Assembly: GCA_910586675.1 (NCBI GenBank)
Contig: CAJUJO010000034.1
Coordinates: 1 to 13,440, forward strand
Length of the DNA: 13,440 nt
Direction: 5' to 3'
From: an uncultured Christensenellaceae bacterium
GTDB taxonomy: Bacteria > Bacillota > Clostridia > Christensenellales > Borkfalkiaceae
The notes under the pieces are model-generated. The model did not search any database. It saw only the letters and a list, made by a program, of their open reading frames with translations, and had not been told where the DNA came from. The position numbers and the translations under genes are program-made. Of this stretch, positions 7,356-13,440 are shown one piece after another (position 1 is the stretch's first letter; the number at the start of each line of letters is the position of its first letter).

Positions 7356-8837
7356 ATGGAAACGGTTAAATATATCGTAAAGCGTATCCTCATCGCGCTG
7401 TTGATATTATTCGGCGTTTCGATCATCATCTATATGCTTGCGCGTATGATGCCGACCGACTACGTGGACAATCAATATCTCCCCGCGGTGTCGAACGGCA
7501 CGATGTCGCAGGAGGACGTGGACCGTATCAAGGAGATCTACGGGCTCAACGTGCCTGACGCGTATCTTTCCGTGAAGACGGACGCAAAGACGAGCGCCGT
7601 CTCGGGAAAGAGTTTTACGAAGAATACCAAGGAAATCACGTACGATAAAATTCAGCGCGGCGTCATGTCGCGCGAGGAATGGTATACGGGCTCCTACGAC
7701 GCGGGCGAATACCGCATTTATCTCGACAGCACCTCGGAAAAGATAGACGGAGTTTCCGTCTTTACGCCCACGACTTACCGTATTTACACGGTACATATGC
7801 GCGGAACTTCCGTCGTGGAGGGCGAGGGTGAAGATGATAAAACGGAATCGAACGATAATTCCGTTATCACGCTGGACGAAGAGCTCCGCCCCGTAGAACA
7901 GGGAACCTGGTCGGTGAACGAGGACGGCACCATCGCGTTCGTGCTTACGCATTCGGCGGAGAACGGTTCCTGGAAGGAGGAAGCACCCTTCGCGTTCAAT
8001 GCGGATATGATTTACCGCGTTGCGTCCTTTTGGGATAAGGCGGGCGCGCTCTTCGGCGGCTATTTCAATTGGCTCGGCAATTTGGTCCAGGGCGACTTCG
8101 GGATGTCCTTCAAGTACAAAAAACCCGTTCAGACGGTTATCGTCAGCAACATGGGCATTTCCTTCGCCATCGCGTTCATTGCGACGATTTTACAGTTTGC
8201 AATCGCCATCCCGCTCGGCATCAAGGCTGCGACCAATCAGTATGGCGTCGTCGATTACACAGTTACCGTGCTTACCATGATGGGCATCAGCTTGCCCACT
8301 TTTTTCCTTGCGGCAATCGTCATCCGTCTATTTTCCGTGCAGCTGGGCTGGTTCCCCGTCAACGGACTGGTATCTTCCTTGCCGACCGACGCAAGTTGGT
8401 TTCTGCGCATGGGGGATATGCTTTGGCATATGGTGCTGCCCATGTTCGTACTCGTCGTGCTCTCCGTCGGCTCGCTCATGCGCTATACGCGCACGAACAC
8501 GCTGGAAGTGCTCAATGCCGACTATATCCGCACGGCGCGCGCAAAAGGACTGAGCGAACGCTCCGTCGTTTATAAGCACGCCTTCCGCAATACCATGATT
8601 CCGCTCGTTACCATGATGGCGGGGATTCTGCCGTCTCTCTTCGGCGGGGCGATGATCACGGAAACGGTGTTTGCGATTCCCGGAATCGGGAAGCTTGCAT
8701 ACGATGCGCTTATCGTCGCAGACGTGCCGTTTATCATGGGTTATAATATGTTCATTGCGATTATGACGGTGCTCGGCACGCTGCTCAGCGACCTTATGTA
8801 CGCGGTGGTGGATCCCCGCGTCAAAATCGGCAGGTAA
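7356..8837 (+). CDS. oppB: Peptide ABC importer permease, OppB/DppB-like, with extracytoplasmic insertion
   Basis: First channel subunit, 493 residues against ~306-340 in the family. The N-terminus MetGluThrValLysTyrIleValLysArg leads into TM1 (residues ~9-30), then DRIKEIYGLNVPD, the usual OppB 'LGLD-P' position. A hydrophilic insertion of ~165 residues (about 68-232), rich in Thr, Ser, Asp and Glu, follows. The canonical scaffold resumes with YFNWLGNLVQGDFGMSF (~236), several membrane segments, and the EAA-loop DYIRTARAKGLSERS (~388) that contacts the ATPases, ending in DPRVKIGR. Since the insertion lies between TM1 and TM2 it should face outside, where it could touch the binding protein. 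The Shine-Dalgarno is modest (GGCAGG). The stop codon TAA overlaps the next gene's AAGGAGG, a strong sign of translational coupling. Confidence 0.9.
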   Translation: METVKYIVKRILIALLILFGVSIIIYMLARMMPTDYVDNQYLPAVSNGTMSQEDVDRIKEIYGLNVPDAYLSVKTDAKTSAVSGKSFTKNTKEITYDKIQRGVMSREEWYTGSYDAGEYRIYLDSTSEKIDGVSVFTPTTYRIYTVHMRGTSVVEGEGEDDKTESNDNSVITLDEELRPVEQGTWSVNEDGTIAFVLTHSAENGSWKEEAPFAFNADMIYRVASFWDKAGALFGGYFNWLGNLVQGDFGMSFKYKKPVQTVIVSNMGISFAIAFIATILQFAIAIPLGIKAATNQYGVVDYTVTVLTMMGISLPTFFLAAIVIRLFSVQLGWFPVNGLVSSLPTDASWFLRMGDMLWHMVLPMFVLVVLSVGSLMRYTRTNTLEVLNADYIRTARAKGLSERSVVYKHAFRNTMIPLVTMMAGILPSLFGGAMITETVFAIPGIGKLAYDALIVADVPFIMGYNMFIAIMTVLGTLLSDLMYAVVDPRVKIGR

Positions 8838-8847
8838 GGAGGGGATT

Positions 8848-10149
8848 ATGGACGAGAAAGATGTGAAACGACCGGAAGACGAAACGTCCGAATTTCCCGA
8901 AGGGAACGGCGTTCCCGTTACTGAAGAAAAAACGGAACAGGAAAAGGAAAATAAGCAGGCGCTGCCCGCGCGCGCATGGAATTCTGTATGGAAAGCGTGC
9001 GGAACGGCTTGGAGTTCGGTAAGCGGATTCTGCAAGAAACTGTTCCGGAAGAATAGCACGGAAACGGAAAACACGGAAGAGGAAGGCGCGGCTGCGCCCG
9101 TACTTTCCGTCGCGGAAGAACCCGCGGCCGAGAGCGGCGAGCAGATGTCGGAAATCGAAGTGGCCACCATGCGCACGCTTAGTCCTACCCGCATGGTGCT
9201 CAAACGGTTTTTCCGATCCAAACTTTCCGTTACCGGGCTCGTCATTCTGATTGCTTTGTTCGTGTTTTCATTTGTCGGTCCGTTGTTCGAGTTCCTGCCC
9301 TTTATTTGGCCGGAGCAGCAGTCTGACTATTCCAGTACGGTACGGGAGGAATACACCACGCCCGTAACGGTTACGGGCGCGGACGGCGAGGAGTATACCG
9401 TTTACGTCGTAACCTATTCGGAGCCGAAAAACCATTTGCCTCCTTCCTGGGAGCACTGGCTCGGCACCGACGATAAGGGCTTTGACGTGTTTACTCGGCT
9501 TATGTACGGCGGAAGAATTTCGCTTACGGTGGGCTTTGTCGTCGTCATTTTGGAAACGCTGATCGGCGTGTTTTTGGGCGGACTTGCGGGGTATTTCGGC
9601 AAGTGGGTCGATCAGATCATCATGAGAATCGTGGATATATTCAACTGCGTGCCGACTATGCCCATGCTGATGATCGTCGGCGTTTCGCTGGAAGCCAATC
9701 AGATAGACGGTGTCGCCAAGCTATATATCATGATGGCGATGCTGACCCTGTTCGGTTGGGCGGGCACGGCGCGGCTCGTCCGAGGGCAGATTTTGTCTCT
9801 GCGCGAACAGGAATTCATGATAAGCGCCGAAGCGAGCGGGCTGCCCGTCTGGCGTAAGATTTTCAAGCATCTGATTCCCAACGTCATGCCGCAGCTCATC
9901 GTGTCCATGACGCTCGGGCTCGGCGGAATCATCCTTACGGAAGCGACGCTCGGTTACCTCAATATCGGGCTTCCCGCCGTCTATGCGACCTGGGGCAACA
10001 TGATCAACGCCGCTGCAAACAATACGGCGCTTCGGCTTTATCCCAATCTTTGGATTTCTCCGGGTATCTGTATCGTGCTCGCCGTGCTCGCGTTCAACTT
10101 CGTGGGCGACGGACTGCGCGACGCCTTCGACCCGAAAGCGAGGAGATAA
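8848..10149 (+). CDS. oppC: Peptide ABC importer permease, OppC/DppC-like, with long charged N-terminal extension
   Basis: Second channel subunit, 433 residues against ~300 in the family. AAGGAGGGG at 8836-8844 directly precedes the ATG. Residues 1 to ~115 are a low-complexity, mostly acidic (Glu/Asp) cytoplasmic extension, with an amphipathic or aromatic stretch in the middle (RAWNSVWKACGTAWSSVSG, ~46-64) followed by KKLFRK. The standard start SPTRMVLKRFFRSKLSVTG precedes TM1 (~128-147). An extracytoplasmic loop slightly longer than usual follows, then HWLGTDDKGFDVFTRLMYGG (~203) and the EAA-loop EFMISAEASGLPVWRKIF (~321). The C-terminus GDGLRDAFDPKARR is typical of OppC/DppC. It lies 10 nt after oppB and 3 nt before the oppD-like gene. 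Confidence 0.9.
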   Translation: MDEKDVKRPEDETSEFPEGNGVPVTEEKTEQEKENKQALPARAWNSVWKACGTAWSSVSGFCKKLFRKNSTETENTEEEGAAAPVLSVAEEPAAESGEQMSEIEVATMRTLSPTRMVLKRFFRSKLSVTGLVILIALFVFSFVGPLFEFLPFIWPEQQSDYSSTVREEYTTPVTVTGADGEEYTVYVVTYSEPKNHLPPSWEHWLGTDDKGFDVFTRLMYGGRISLTVGFVVVILETLIGVFLGGLAGYFGKWVDQIIMRIVDIFNCVPTMPMLMIVGVSLEANQIDGVAKLYIMMAMLTLFGWAGTARLVRGQILSLREQEFMISAEASGLPVWRKIFKHLIPNVMPQLIVSMTLGLGGIILTEATLGYLNIGLPAVYATWGNMINAAANNTALRLYPNLWISPGICIVLAVLAFNFVGDGLRDAFDPKARR

Positions 10150-10152
10150 CCG

Positions 10153-11841
10153 ATGAAGAAAGAAAAGAACAAGAATTATATTTCGGCAAAGGAATCGCGC
10201 GACATCGCTAAGCAAAACCGCAAAACGGTGCGCGATTTGCAGCGCAAGCGCGCATCGTTCACGCGCGAGGACTACGTTACCGAAATGCGCGATCCTAAAA
10301 ACATCGTCGAATTCGAGGATTTGCACACCTATTTCTTTACCGATAACGGCGTGGTGAAGGCGGTCAACGGCGTTACGTTCGAGATCCCGCAGGGCTCTAC
10401 CGTCGGCGTCGTGGGGGAATCGGGCTGTGGGAAATCGGTTACCAGCCTTTCCCTCATGCAACTCGTGCAGGGACCGAGCGGGCAGATCGTAAGCGGCAGC
10501 ATCCGCTTCCGCACCGTCGTCCGCACGCATAAAACGGCGCCCAAAATGCAGGAGAAGCGGAACGCGGACGGCACGCCCGTTTTGGACGGGAACGGCAATC
10601 CCGTGCTTGAACCCGTACTCGATAAAAACGGCAATCCCAAAACGGAAAAGCTGTACGAGCCCGTTCTCCGCAGAAAAATGAGTCCCGACGAACCGATTTT
10701 CGACGAAAACGGCAAGCCCGTCATGGAGCCCGTTTTGAAAAAGAACGGTAAGCCCAAGACGGTAAAGGTATCCGTGCCGCTGCTGCGGGAGAAAAAGGAC
10801 GAGAACGGCGCGCCCCTTTTGGACGAGAACGGCGAACCCGTTATGGAGACCGTGCTCGACGGGGATGGCAATCCCGAAATGGTTGTGAGCGTACAGCCCG
10901 TGATGCGGCAAAAGATGAAGGCGGGAACGCCGATGACCGACGAAAACGGCGAACCTATCATGGAGCCCGTGCTCAATAAGTTCGGCAAGCCCCGCATGAT
11001 GAAGGTTTACGAGGAGCACGAAGAGGTCTACGACATCGCGAAGATGCCTGTATCGGAAATGACGAGCATCCGCGGACGGGAAATCGCCATGATTTTCCAG
11101 GAACCGATGACCAGCCTCAATCCCGTGTTTACCATAGGCTATCAGCTGGACGAGGTTTCCCTTCTGCACACCAACGGCGCGACCAAGGAATCGGCGAAAG
11201 CGCGCAGTATCGAAATGCTGGAGCTCGTCGGCATCGCCATGCCCGAGCACGTTTATCAATCTTATCCGCACCAGCTTTCGGGCGGAATGCGCCAGCGCGT
11301 TATGATCGCTATGGCGCTGTGCTGCAATCCTAAGCTTATCATTGCGGACGAGCCCACGACGGCGCTCGACGTTACCATTCAGGCGCAGATCCTCGATTTG
11401 CTGCGCGACGTAAAGCGGAAGATAAGCGGCAGCATCATGCTCATCACGCACGATCTTGGCGTAATCGCCGAGATGGTGGACTACGTCGTCGTCATGTACG
11501 CGGGGCGTATCGTGGAAATGGGCACGGTACAGGAAATCTTCAAAAATCCGCTGCACCCTTACACCATTGGTCTGCAAAAGAGCAAACCCGTCGTTCGCCG
11601 TTCGGTAGACCGGCTTTACAGCATTCCCGGGAACGTACCCAATCCCATCAACATGCCGTCCACCTGTTATTTCAAGGATCGCTGCGACAGGGCTTGCGCG
11701 CAGTGCAATGGCGAGTATCCGCCTTTCGTGCAGGTATCTCCCACGCACCGCGTGGCGTGTTATCTCGCGGAAATTCCCGCACCCGAGGACGAAGCTCCCG
11801 CCCAAAAGAGTGTAGCCGACAAGAGAGGTAAGAAGAAATGA
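10153..11841 (+). CDS. oppD: Peptide ABC importer ATPase, OppD/DppD-like, carrying a tandem-repeat insertion
   Basis: Cytoplasmic ATPase, 562 residues against ~330 for usual OppD/DppD. All catalytic motifs are present: Walker A GESGCGKS (K94), Q-loop MIFQEP (Q316), signature LSGGM (375-379), Walker B LIIADEP (D399, E400), H-loop THDL (H433). The C-terminal oligopeptide-transporter domain has the Cys set CYFKDRCDRACAQC...C seen in FeS-binding OppD/DppD relatives. A basic N-terminal extension of ~50 residues comes first. Between strand SIRF (116-119) and DIAKMPVSEM (294 on) lies a ~170-residue insertion made of four ~39-residue repeats. In ordinary OppD these flanks are joined by a short loop (IxFxGxDLLxL). 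The frame is intact, codon use matches the neighbours, and the enzyme is probably active. The gene overlaps the next by 4 nt (ATGA). Confidence 0.92.
   Translation: MKKEKNKNYISAKESRDIAKQNRKTVRDLQRKRASFTREDYVTEMRDPKNIVEFEDLHTYFFTDNGVVKAVNGVTFEIPQGSTVGVVGESGCGKSVTSLSLMQLVQGPSGQIVSGSIRFRTVVRTHKTAPKMQEKRNADGTPVLDGNGNPVLEPVLDKNGNPKTEKLYEPVLRRKMSPDEPIFDENGKPVMEPVLKKNGKPKTVKVSVPLLREKKDENGAPLLDENGEPVMETVLDGDGNPEMVVSVQPVMRQKMKAGTPMTDENGEPIMEPVLNKFGKPRMMKVYEEHEEVYDIAKMPVSEMTSIRGREIAMIFQEPMTSLNPVFTIGYQLDEVSLLHTNGATKESAKARSIEMLELVGIAMPEHVYQSYPHQLSGGMRQRVMIAMALCCNPKLIIADEPTTALDVTIQAQILDLLRDVKRKISGSIMLITHDLGVIAEMVDYVVVMYAGRIVEMGTVQEIFKNPLHPYTIGLQKSKPVVRRSVDRLYSIPGNVPNPINMPSTCYFKDRCDRACAQCNGEYPPFVQVSPTHRVACYLAEIPAPEDEAPAQKSVADKRGKKK
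10576..11010 (+). repeat. Four tandem ~39-40-codon repeats inside the oppD-like gene
   Basis: The units start at 10576, 10693, 10813 and 10930 (residues 142, 181, 221, 260). Each begins P-x-x-D-x-N-G-x-P-V-x-E-P-V-L and continues with a second x-N/D/F-G-x-P turn and an alternating V/K strand ending in P-V/L-L/M. The last unit is cut short as it runs into the normal ATPase fold. Each unit thus holds two G-x-P turns between strand-like stretches, suggesting stacked beta-hairpins. The DNA has diverged between units, so this is not a recent slippage artefact. Confidence 0.9.
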
Positions 11842-12845
11842 GCGAGTTGGTTGCCGCTCCCAATCAGGAGAAGGAGGAATATCTTCTTCAAGTGAAAAAT
11901 TTGAAGAAATATTTCCCAGTAAATAAGAGTTTTTTCAAAAAGAATCAGACTTACCTTCGCGCCGTGGACGGAGTTTCCTTTAATCTCATGCGCGGCAAGA
12001 CGGTGGGAATCGTCGGCGAATCGGGCTGCGGTAAGACGACGATGGGGCGTACCGTACTTCGCCTCTACGACGTTACGGACGGCGAGATTTTATTTGAAGG
12101 CAAAGATATTTCCAAACTGAAGGGGGAAGCGCTCAGAAAGGTCCGCCCCAATTTTCAGATGATTTTTCAGGACCCGTATTCCTCGCTTTCGCCCCGCCTG
12201 CCCGTCGGCGAAATCATCGGGGAAGCCGTCCGCGTGCACAATATCGTTCCCAAATCCGACCATAAGGACTACGTGCTCGACGTCATGAAAAAGTGCGGCT
12301 TGCAGACGCATTATTATGAGCGCTATCCGCACGAGTTTTCGGGCGGACAGCGCCAGCGTATCTGTATCGCCAAAGCGCTTGCCGTCAAGCCTAAGCTGGT
12401 TATTTGCGACGAGCCCGTTTCGGCGCTTGACGTGTCGATTCAGGCGCAAGTCATCAACCTCTTTAAGGATTTGCAGGAGCAGGACAATCTCGCGTACGTG
12501 TTTATTTCGCACGATTTGTCGGTCGTGGAGCATATTTCGGACGAGGTCGGCGTCATGTATCTCGGCAGCATGGTAGAATTCGGAAGCAAAAAAGACCTCT
12601 TCGACAATCCGATGCACCCATACACGCAGGCGCTGTTTTCCGCCGTTCCCGTGCCCGACCCGGACGTTAAGATGAACCGTATTATTCTGGAAGGAGATAT
12701 TCCTTCGCCCGCCAATCCGCCCTCCGGCTGTAAATTCCACACAAGATGCAACAGATGCATGGACGTGTGCAAGGAAGTTGCGCCCGTATTCAAGGATTAC
12801 GGAAACGGGCACTGCGTGGCGTGCCATCTCTATCCGCAGGATTAA
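11838..12845 (+). CDS. oppF: Peptide ABC importer ATPase, OppF/DppF-like
   Basis: Second ATPase of the heterodimer, 335 residues, the normal family length. The ATG overlaps the oppD stop as ATGA. Motifs: Walker A GESGCGKT (K66), Q-loop MIFQDPYSSLSPR (Q111), signature FSGGQRQR (167-174), Walker B LVICDEP (D191, E192), H-loop ISHDL (H225). The C-terminal oligopeptide-transporter extension has Cys residues in GCKFHTRCNRCMDVC and HCVACHLY, compatible with the FeS or metal-binding site known in some relatives. N-terminal KNLKKYFPVNKSFFKKNQT is typical of OppF. No insertion corresponds to that in its partner, so the dimer would be strongly asymmetric. Confidence 0.95.
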   Translation: MSELVAAPNQEKEEYLLQVKNLKKYFPVNKSFFKKNQTYLRAVDGVSFNLMRGKTVGIVGESGCGKTTMGRTVLRLYDVTDGEILFEGKDISKLKGEALRKVRPNFQMIFQDPYSSLSPRLPVGEIIGEAVRVHNIVPKSDHKDYVLDVMKKCGLQTHYYERYPHEFSGGQRQRICIAKALAVKPKLVICDEPVSALDVSIQAQVINLFKDLQEQDNLAYVFISHDLSVVEHISDEVGVMYLGSMVEFGSKKDLFDNPMHPYTQALFSAVPVPDPDVKMNRIILEGDIPSPANPPSGCKFHTRCNRCMDVCKEVAPVFKDYGNGHCVACHLYPQD

Positions 12846-12847
12846 CG

Positions 12848-13117
12848 GTGAAAAATCGTAAAGAGAAGCGGGAAGATTGGGACGACGGCAGGACAATCGC
12901 CCCTATGACGGGGGAAGAATTGCCTTCCTACCGCCGCGCGGTTTTTTCCGGTCGAGAAAATAAGCGCGTCGTGAAAAGCAGGGAAAAGAGCGATATTTCG
13001 CGCAAGGAACGCCGCGCCATGATGCGCGCGATGTTTGCCGTTTTGCTGCCGCGCTTTCTGATCGTGCTCGCTTCGTTTGGTTTGGTTGCTTTGCTGTTAT
13101 GGCTATGGCTTCGTTAA
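12848..13117 (+). CDS. Small protein with a C-terminal membrane segment, last gene of the importer operon
   Basis: 89 residues starting at GTG 12848, only 2 nt after the oppF stop. A weak AGGA sits 6 nt before it, so translation probably depends on coupling. The longer in-frame reading from 12746 lies inside oppF and is rejected. The first ~62 residues are hydrophilic and strongly basic, with the motif DWDDGRTIAPM near the N-terminus. I recall a similar DDGR-I-A-M motif in small uncharacterised clostridial proteins but cannot confirm a family. The last ~26 residues (AVLLPRFLIVLASFGLVALL and a Trp-Leu-Trp-Leu-Arg end) form one membrane span that reaches the C-terminus. The layout predicts a cytoplasmic head anchored at its tail. 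It might be an assembly factor or modulator of the importer, or only a co-transcribed passenger. Confidence 0.75.
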   Translation: MKNRKEKREDWDDGRTIAPMTGEELPSYRRAVFSGRENKRVVKSREKSDISRKERRAMMRAMFAVLLPRFLIVLASFGLVALLLWLWLR

Positions 13118-13148
13118 AGAAAAGCACGCGTAAGTTCGGTGCGCGCGC

Positions 13149-13177
13149 TTGACTTAATGCCGATTATTTGTTAAAAT
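13149..13177 (+). promoter_or_regulatory. Sigma-A promoter of the tRNA-Leu unit
   Basis: TTGACT (13149-13154) and TAAAAT (13172-13177) are separated by 17 nt, the optimal spacing. The predicted start near 13184 lies about 20 nt before the half tRNA, so both the half copy and the intact tRNA should lie on one precursor. An imperfect GC-rich inverted repeat (13122-13130 with 13142-13150) overlaps the -35 edge and may mark the end of the importer operon, though it has no T-run. Confidence 0.75.
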
Positions 13178-13203
13178 AGTCGTAGGGAAATGCAATAAAA
13201 TAT

Positions 13204-13243
13204 GCCGCTGTGGTGGAATAGGCAGACGCAAGGGACTTAAAAT
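13204..13243 (+). pseudogene. Truncated tRNA-Leu: 5' acceptor strand, D-arm and anticodon 5' half only
   Basis: It begins with a different acceptor strand (GCCGCTG) but is identical over 35 nt (13209-13243) to 13311-13345 of the intact tRNA, covering the D-arm, the 5' anticodon stem and the UAA anticodon loop. After 13243 the sequence turns to T and A where the 3' anticodon stem should be. No variable arm, T-arm or 3' acceptor strand follows, so it cannot fold as a tRNA. Confidence 0.85.
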
Positions 13244-13250
13244 TTTTGGC

Positions 13251-13296
13251 AGAAAATAATTAACAGAAAATTAACATAAAAACTGAAAATTTAACA
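13251..13296 (+). repeat. AT-rich spacer with three GAAAAT-TTAACA-like copies
   Basis: Between the half and the whole tRNA lie three short related strings, each pairing an A-rich GAAAAT-like part with TTAACA. The TTAACA parts are at 13260-13265, 13271-13276 and 13291-13296. The spacer is far more AT-rich than anything else after position 200. No convincing second promoter was found here. Confidence 0.5.
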
Positions 13297-13305
13297 AAAA
13301 TGTAT

Positions 13306-13392
13306 GCTTGTGTGGTGGAATAGGCAGACGCAAGGGACTTAAAATCCCTCGGTAGAGATACCGTGCCGGTTCAAGTCCGGCCACAAGCACCA
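13306..13392 (+). tRNA. tRNA-Leu (anticodon UAA), CCA encoded
   Basis: A complete class II tRNA of 87 nt. The acceptor stem is GCTTGTG (13306-13312) with CACAAGC (13382-13388), discriminator A13389, and an encoded CCA (13390-13392). The D-arm has GGTGGAATAGGCAGAC. The anticodon stem AGGGA/TCCCT encloses loop CTTAAAA, giving anticodon UAA. The long variable arm CGGTAGAGATACCG and the T-arm GCCGG-TTCAAGT-CCGGC complete the fold. It should decode UUA and, by wobble, UUG. Confidence 0.97.
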
Positions 13393-13399
13393 TAGAAGT

Positions 13400-13436
13400 T
13401 GGTCTATAAGTCTTCTGACTTATAGACCACTTTTTT
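13400..13436 (+). terminator. Strong intrinsic terminator after tRNA-Leu
   Basis: A perfect 13-bp stem TGGTCTATAAGTC (13400-13412) / GACTTATAGACCA (13417-13429) with a TTCT loop is followed one base later by six Ts (13431-13436). It begins 8 nt after the tRNA CCA. Confidence 0.95.
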
Positions 13437-13440
13437 CGCA

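Noticed and set aside
10576..11010. OppD repeats as a CRISPR-like or non-coding repeat array
   Set aside because: The units are similar in protein sequence but diverged in DNA, keep the reading frame throughout, and are contiguous without spacers.
9721..11805. 694-codon open frame on the minus strand across oppC and oppD
   Set aside because: The + strand encodes unmistakable permease and ATPase motifs. The antisense reading is His/Arg-rich, has no recognisable domain, and has no ribosome binding site that I could see.
12746..12847. Upstream start of the last small gene inside oppF
   Set aside because: It overlaps the Cys-rich end of OppF and has no good ribosome binding site. GTG 12848 lies 2 nt after the oppF stop and begins KNRKEKRED.
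13260..13303. Second promoter directly in front of the intact tRNA
   Set aside because: TTAACA strings could serve as weak -35 boxes, but no -10 hexamer lies at 16-18 nt spacing. The promoter at 13149 is far better.

Overview
The window looks like a chromosomal segment of a Gram-positive, Clostridia-like Firmicute, possibly a Christensenellales-type gut lineage (inference from style, not from a marker gene). The reasons are strong AGGAGG-type ribosome binding sites, consensus sigma-A promoters, lipobox signal peptides, a BspA-type leucine-rich-repeat surface protein, a Listeria-Bacteroides-repeat lipoprotein, and a GC-rich third-position style (GCG, ACG, GGC, CTT). All protein genes are on the + strand.

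Layout. (1) 1-205: an AT-rich start (about 40% GC by hand count over 1-200) holding the first ~63 codons of an unrelated protein, joined out of frame to (2) 203-3268, a large 5'-truncated LRR_5/BspA-like surface protein. That protein ends in an Ig-like domain, a Cys/Gly motif, a membrane segment and a basic tail. (3) 3269-3485: a possible terminator hairpin, a near-perfect promoter (TTGACA-18-TATAAT) and a ~120-nt leader. (4) 3486-13117: a tightly packed seven-gene operon: an orphan lipoprotein, then a peptide ABC importer (substrate-binding lipoprotein, OppB-like and OppC-like permeases, OppD-like and OppF-like ATPases), then a small C-terminally membrane-anchored protein. (5) 13118-13440: a sigma-A promoter, an orphan 5' half of a tRNA-Leu gene, a very AT-rich repeat spacer, an intact tRNA-Leu(UAA) with encoded CCA, and a strong intrinsic terminator.

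How the genes work together. The binding lipoprotein should capture peptides at the membrane surface, the two permeases form the channel, and the OppD/OppF heterodimer hydrolyses ATP. Four of the five transporter subunits are much larger than their classical counterparts: ~250 extra residues inside the binding protein, ~165 extracytoplasmic residues in OppB, a ~90-residue charged N-terminal extension in OppC, and a ~170-residue repeat-bearing insertion between Walker A and the Q-loop of OppD. OppF is of ordinary size.

The most striking observations are the OppD tandem-repeat insertion, the parallel enlargement of the importer subunits, the half tRNA-Leu lying 102 bp upstream of the intact one, and the compositional and frame break near position 200. 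No CRISPR array, transposase, integrase, plasmid origin or rRNA was seen.
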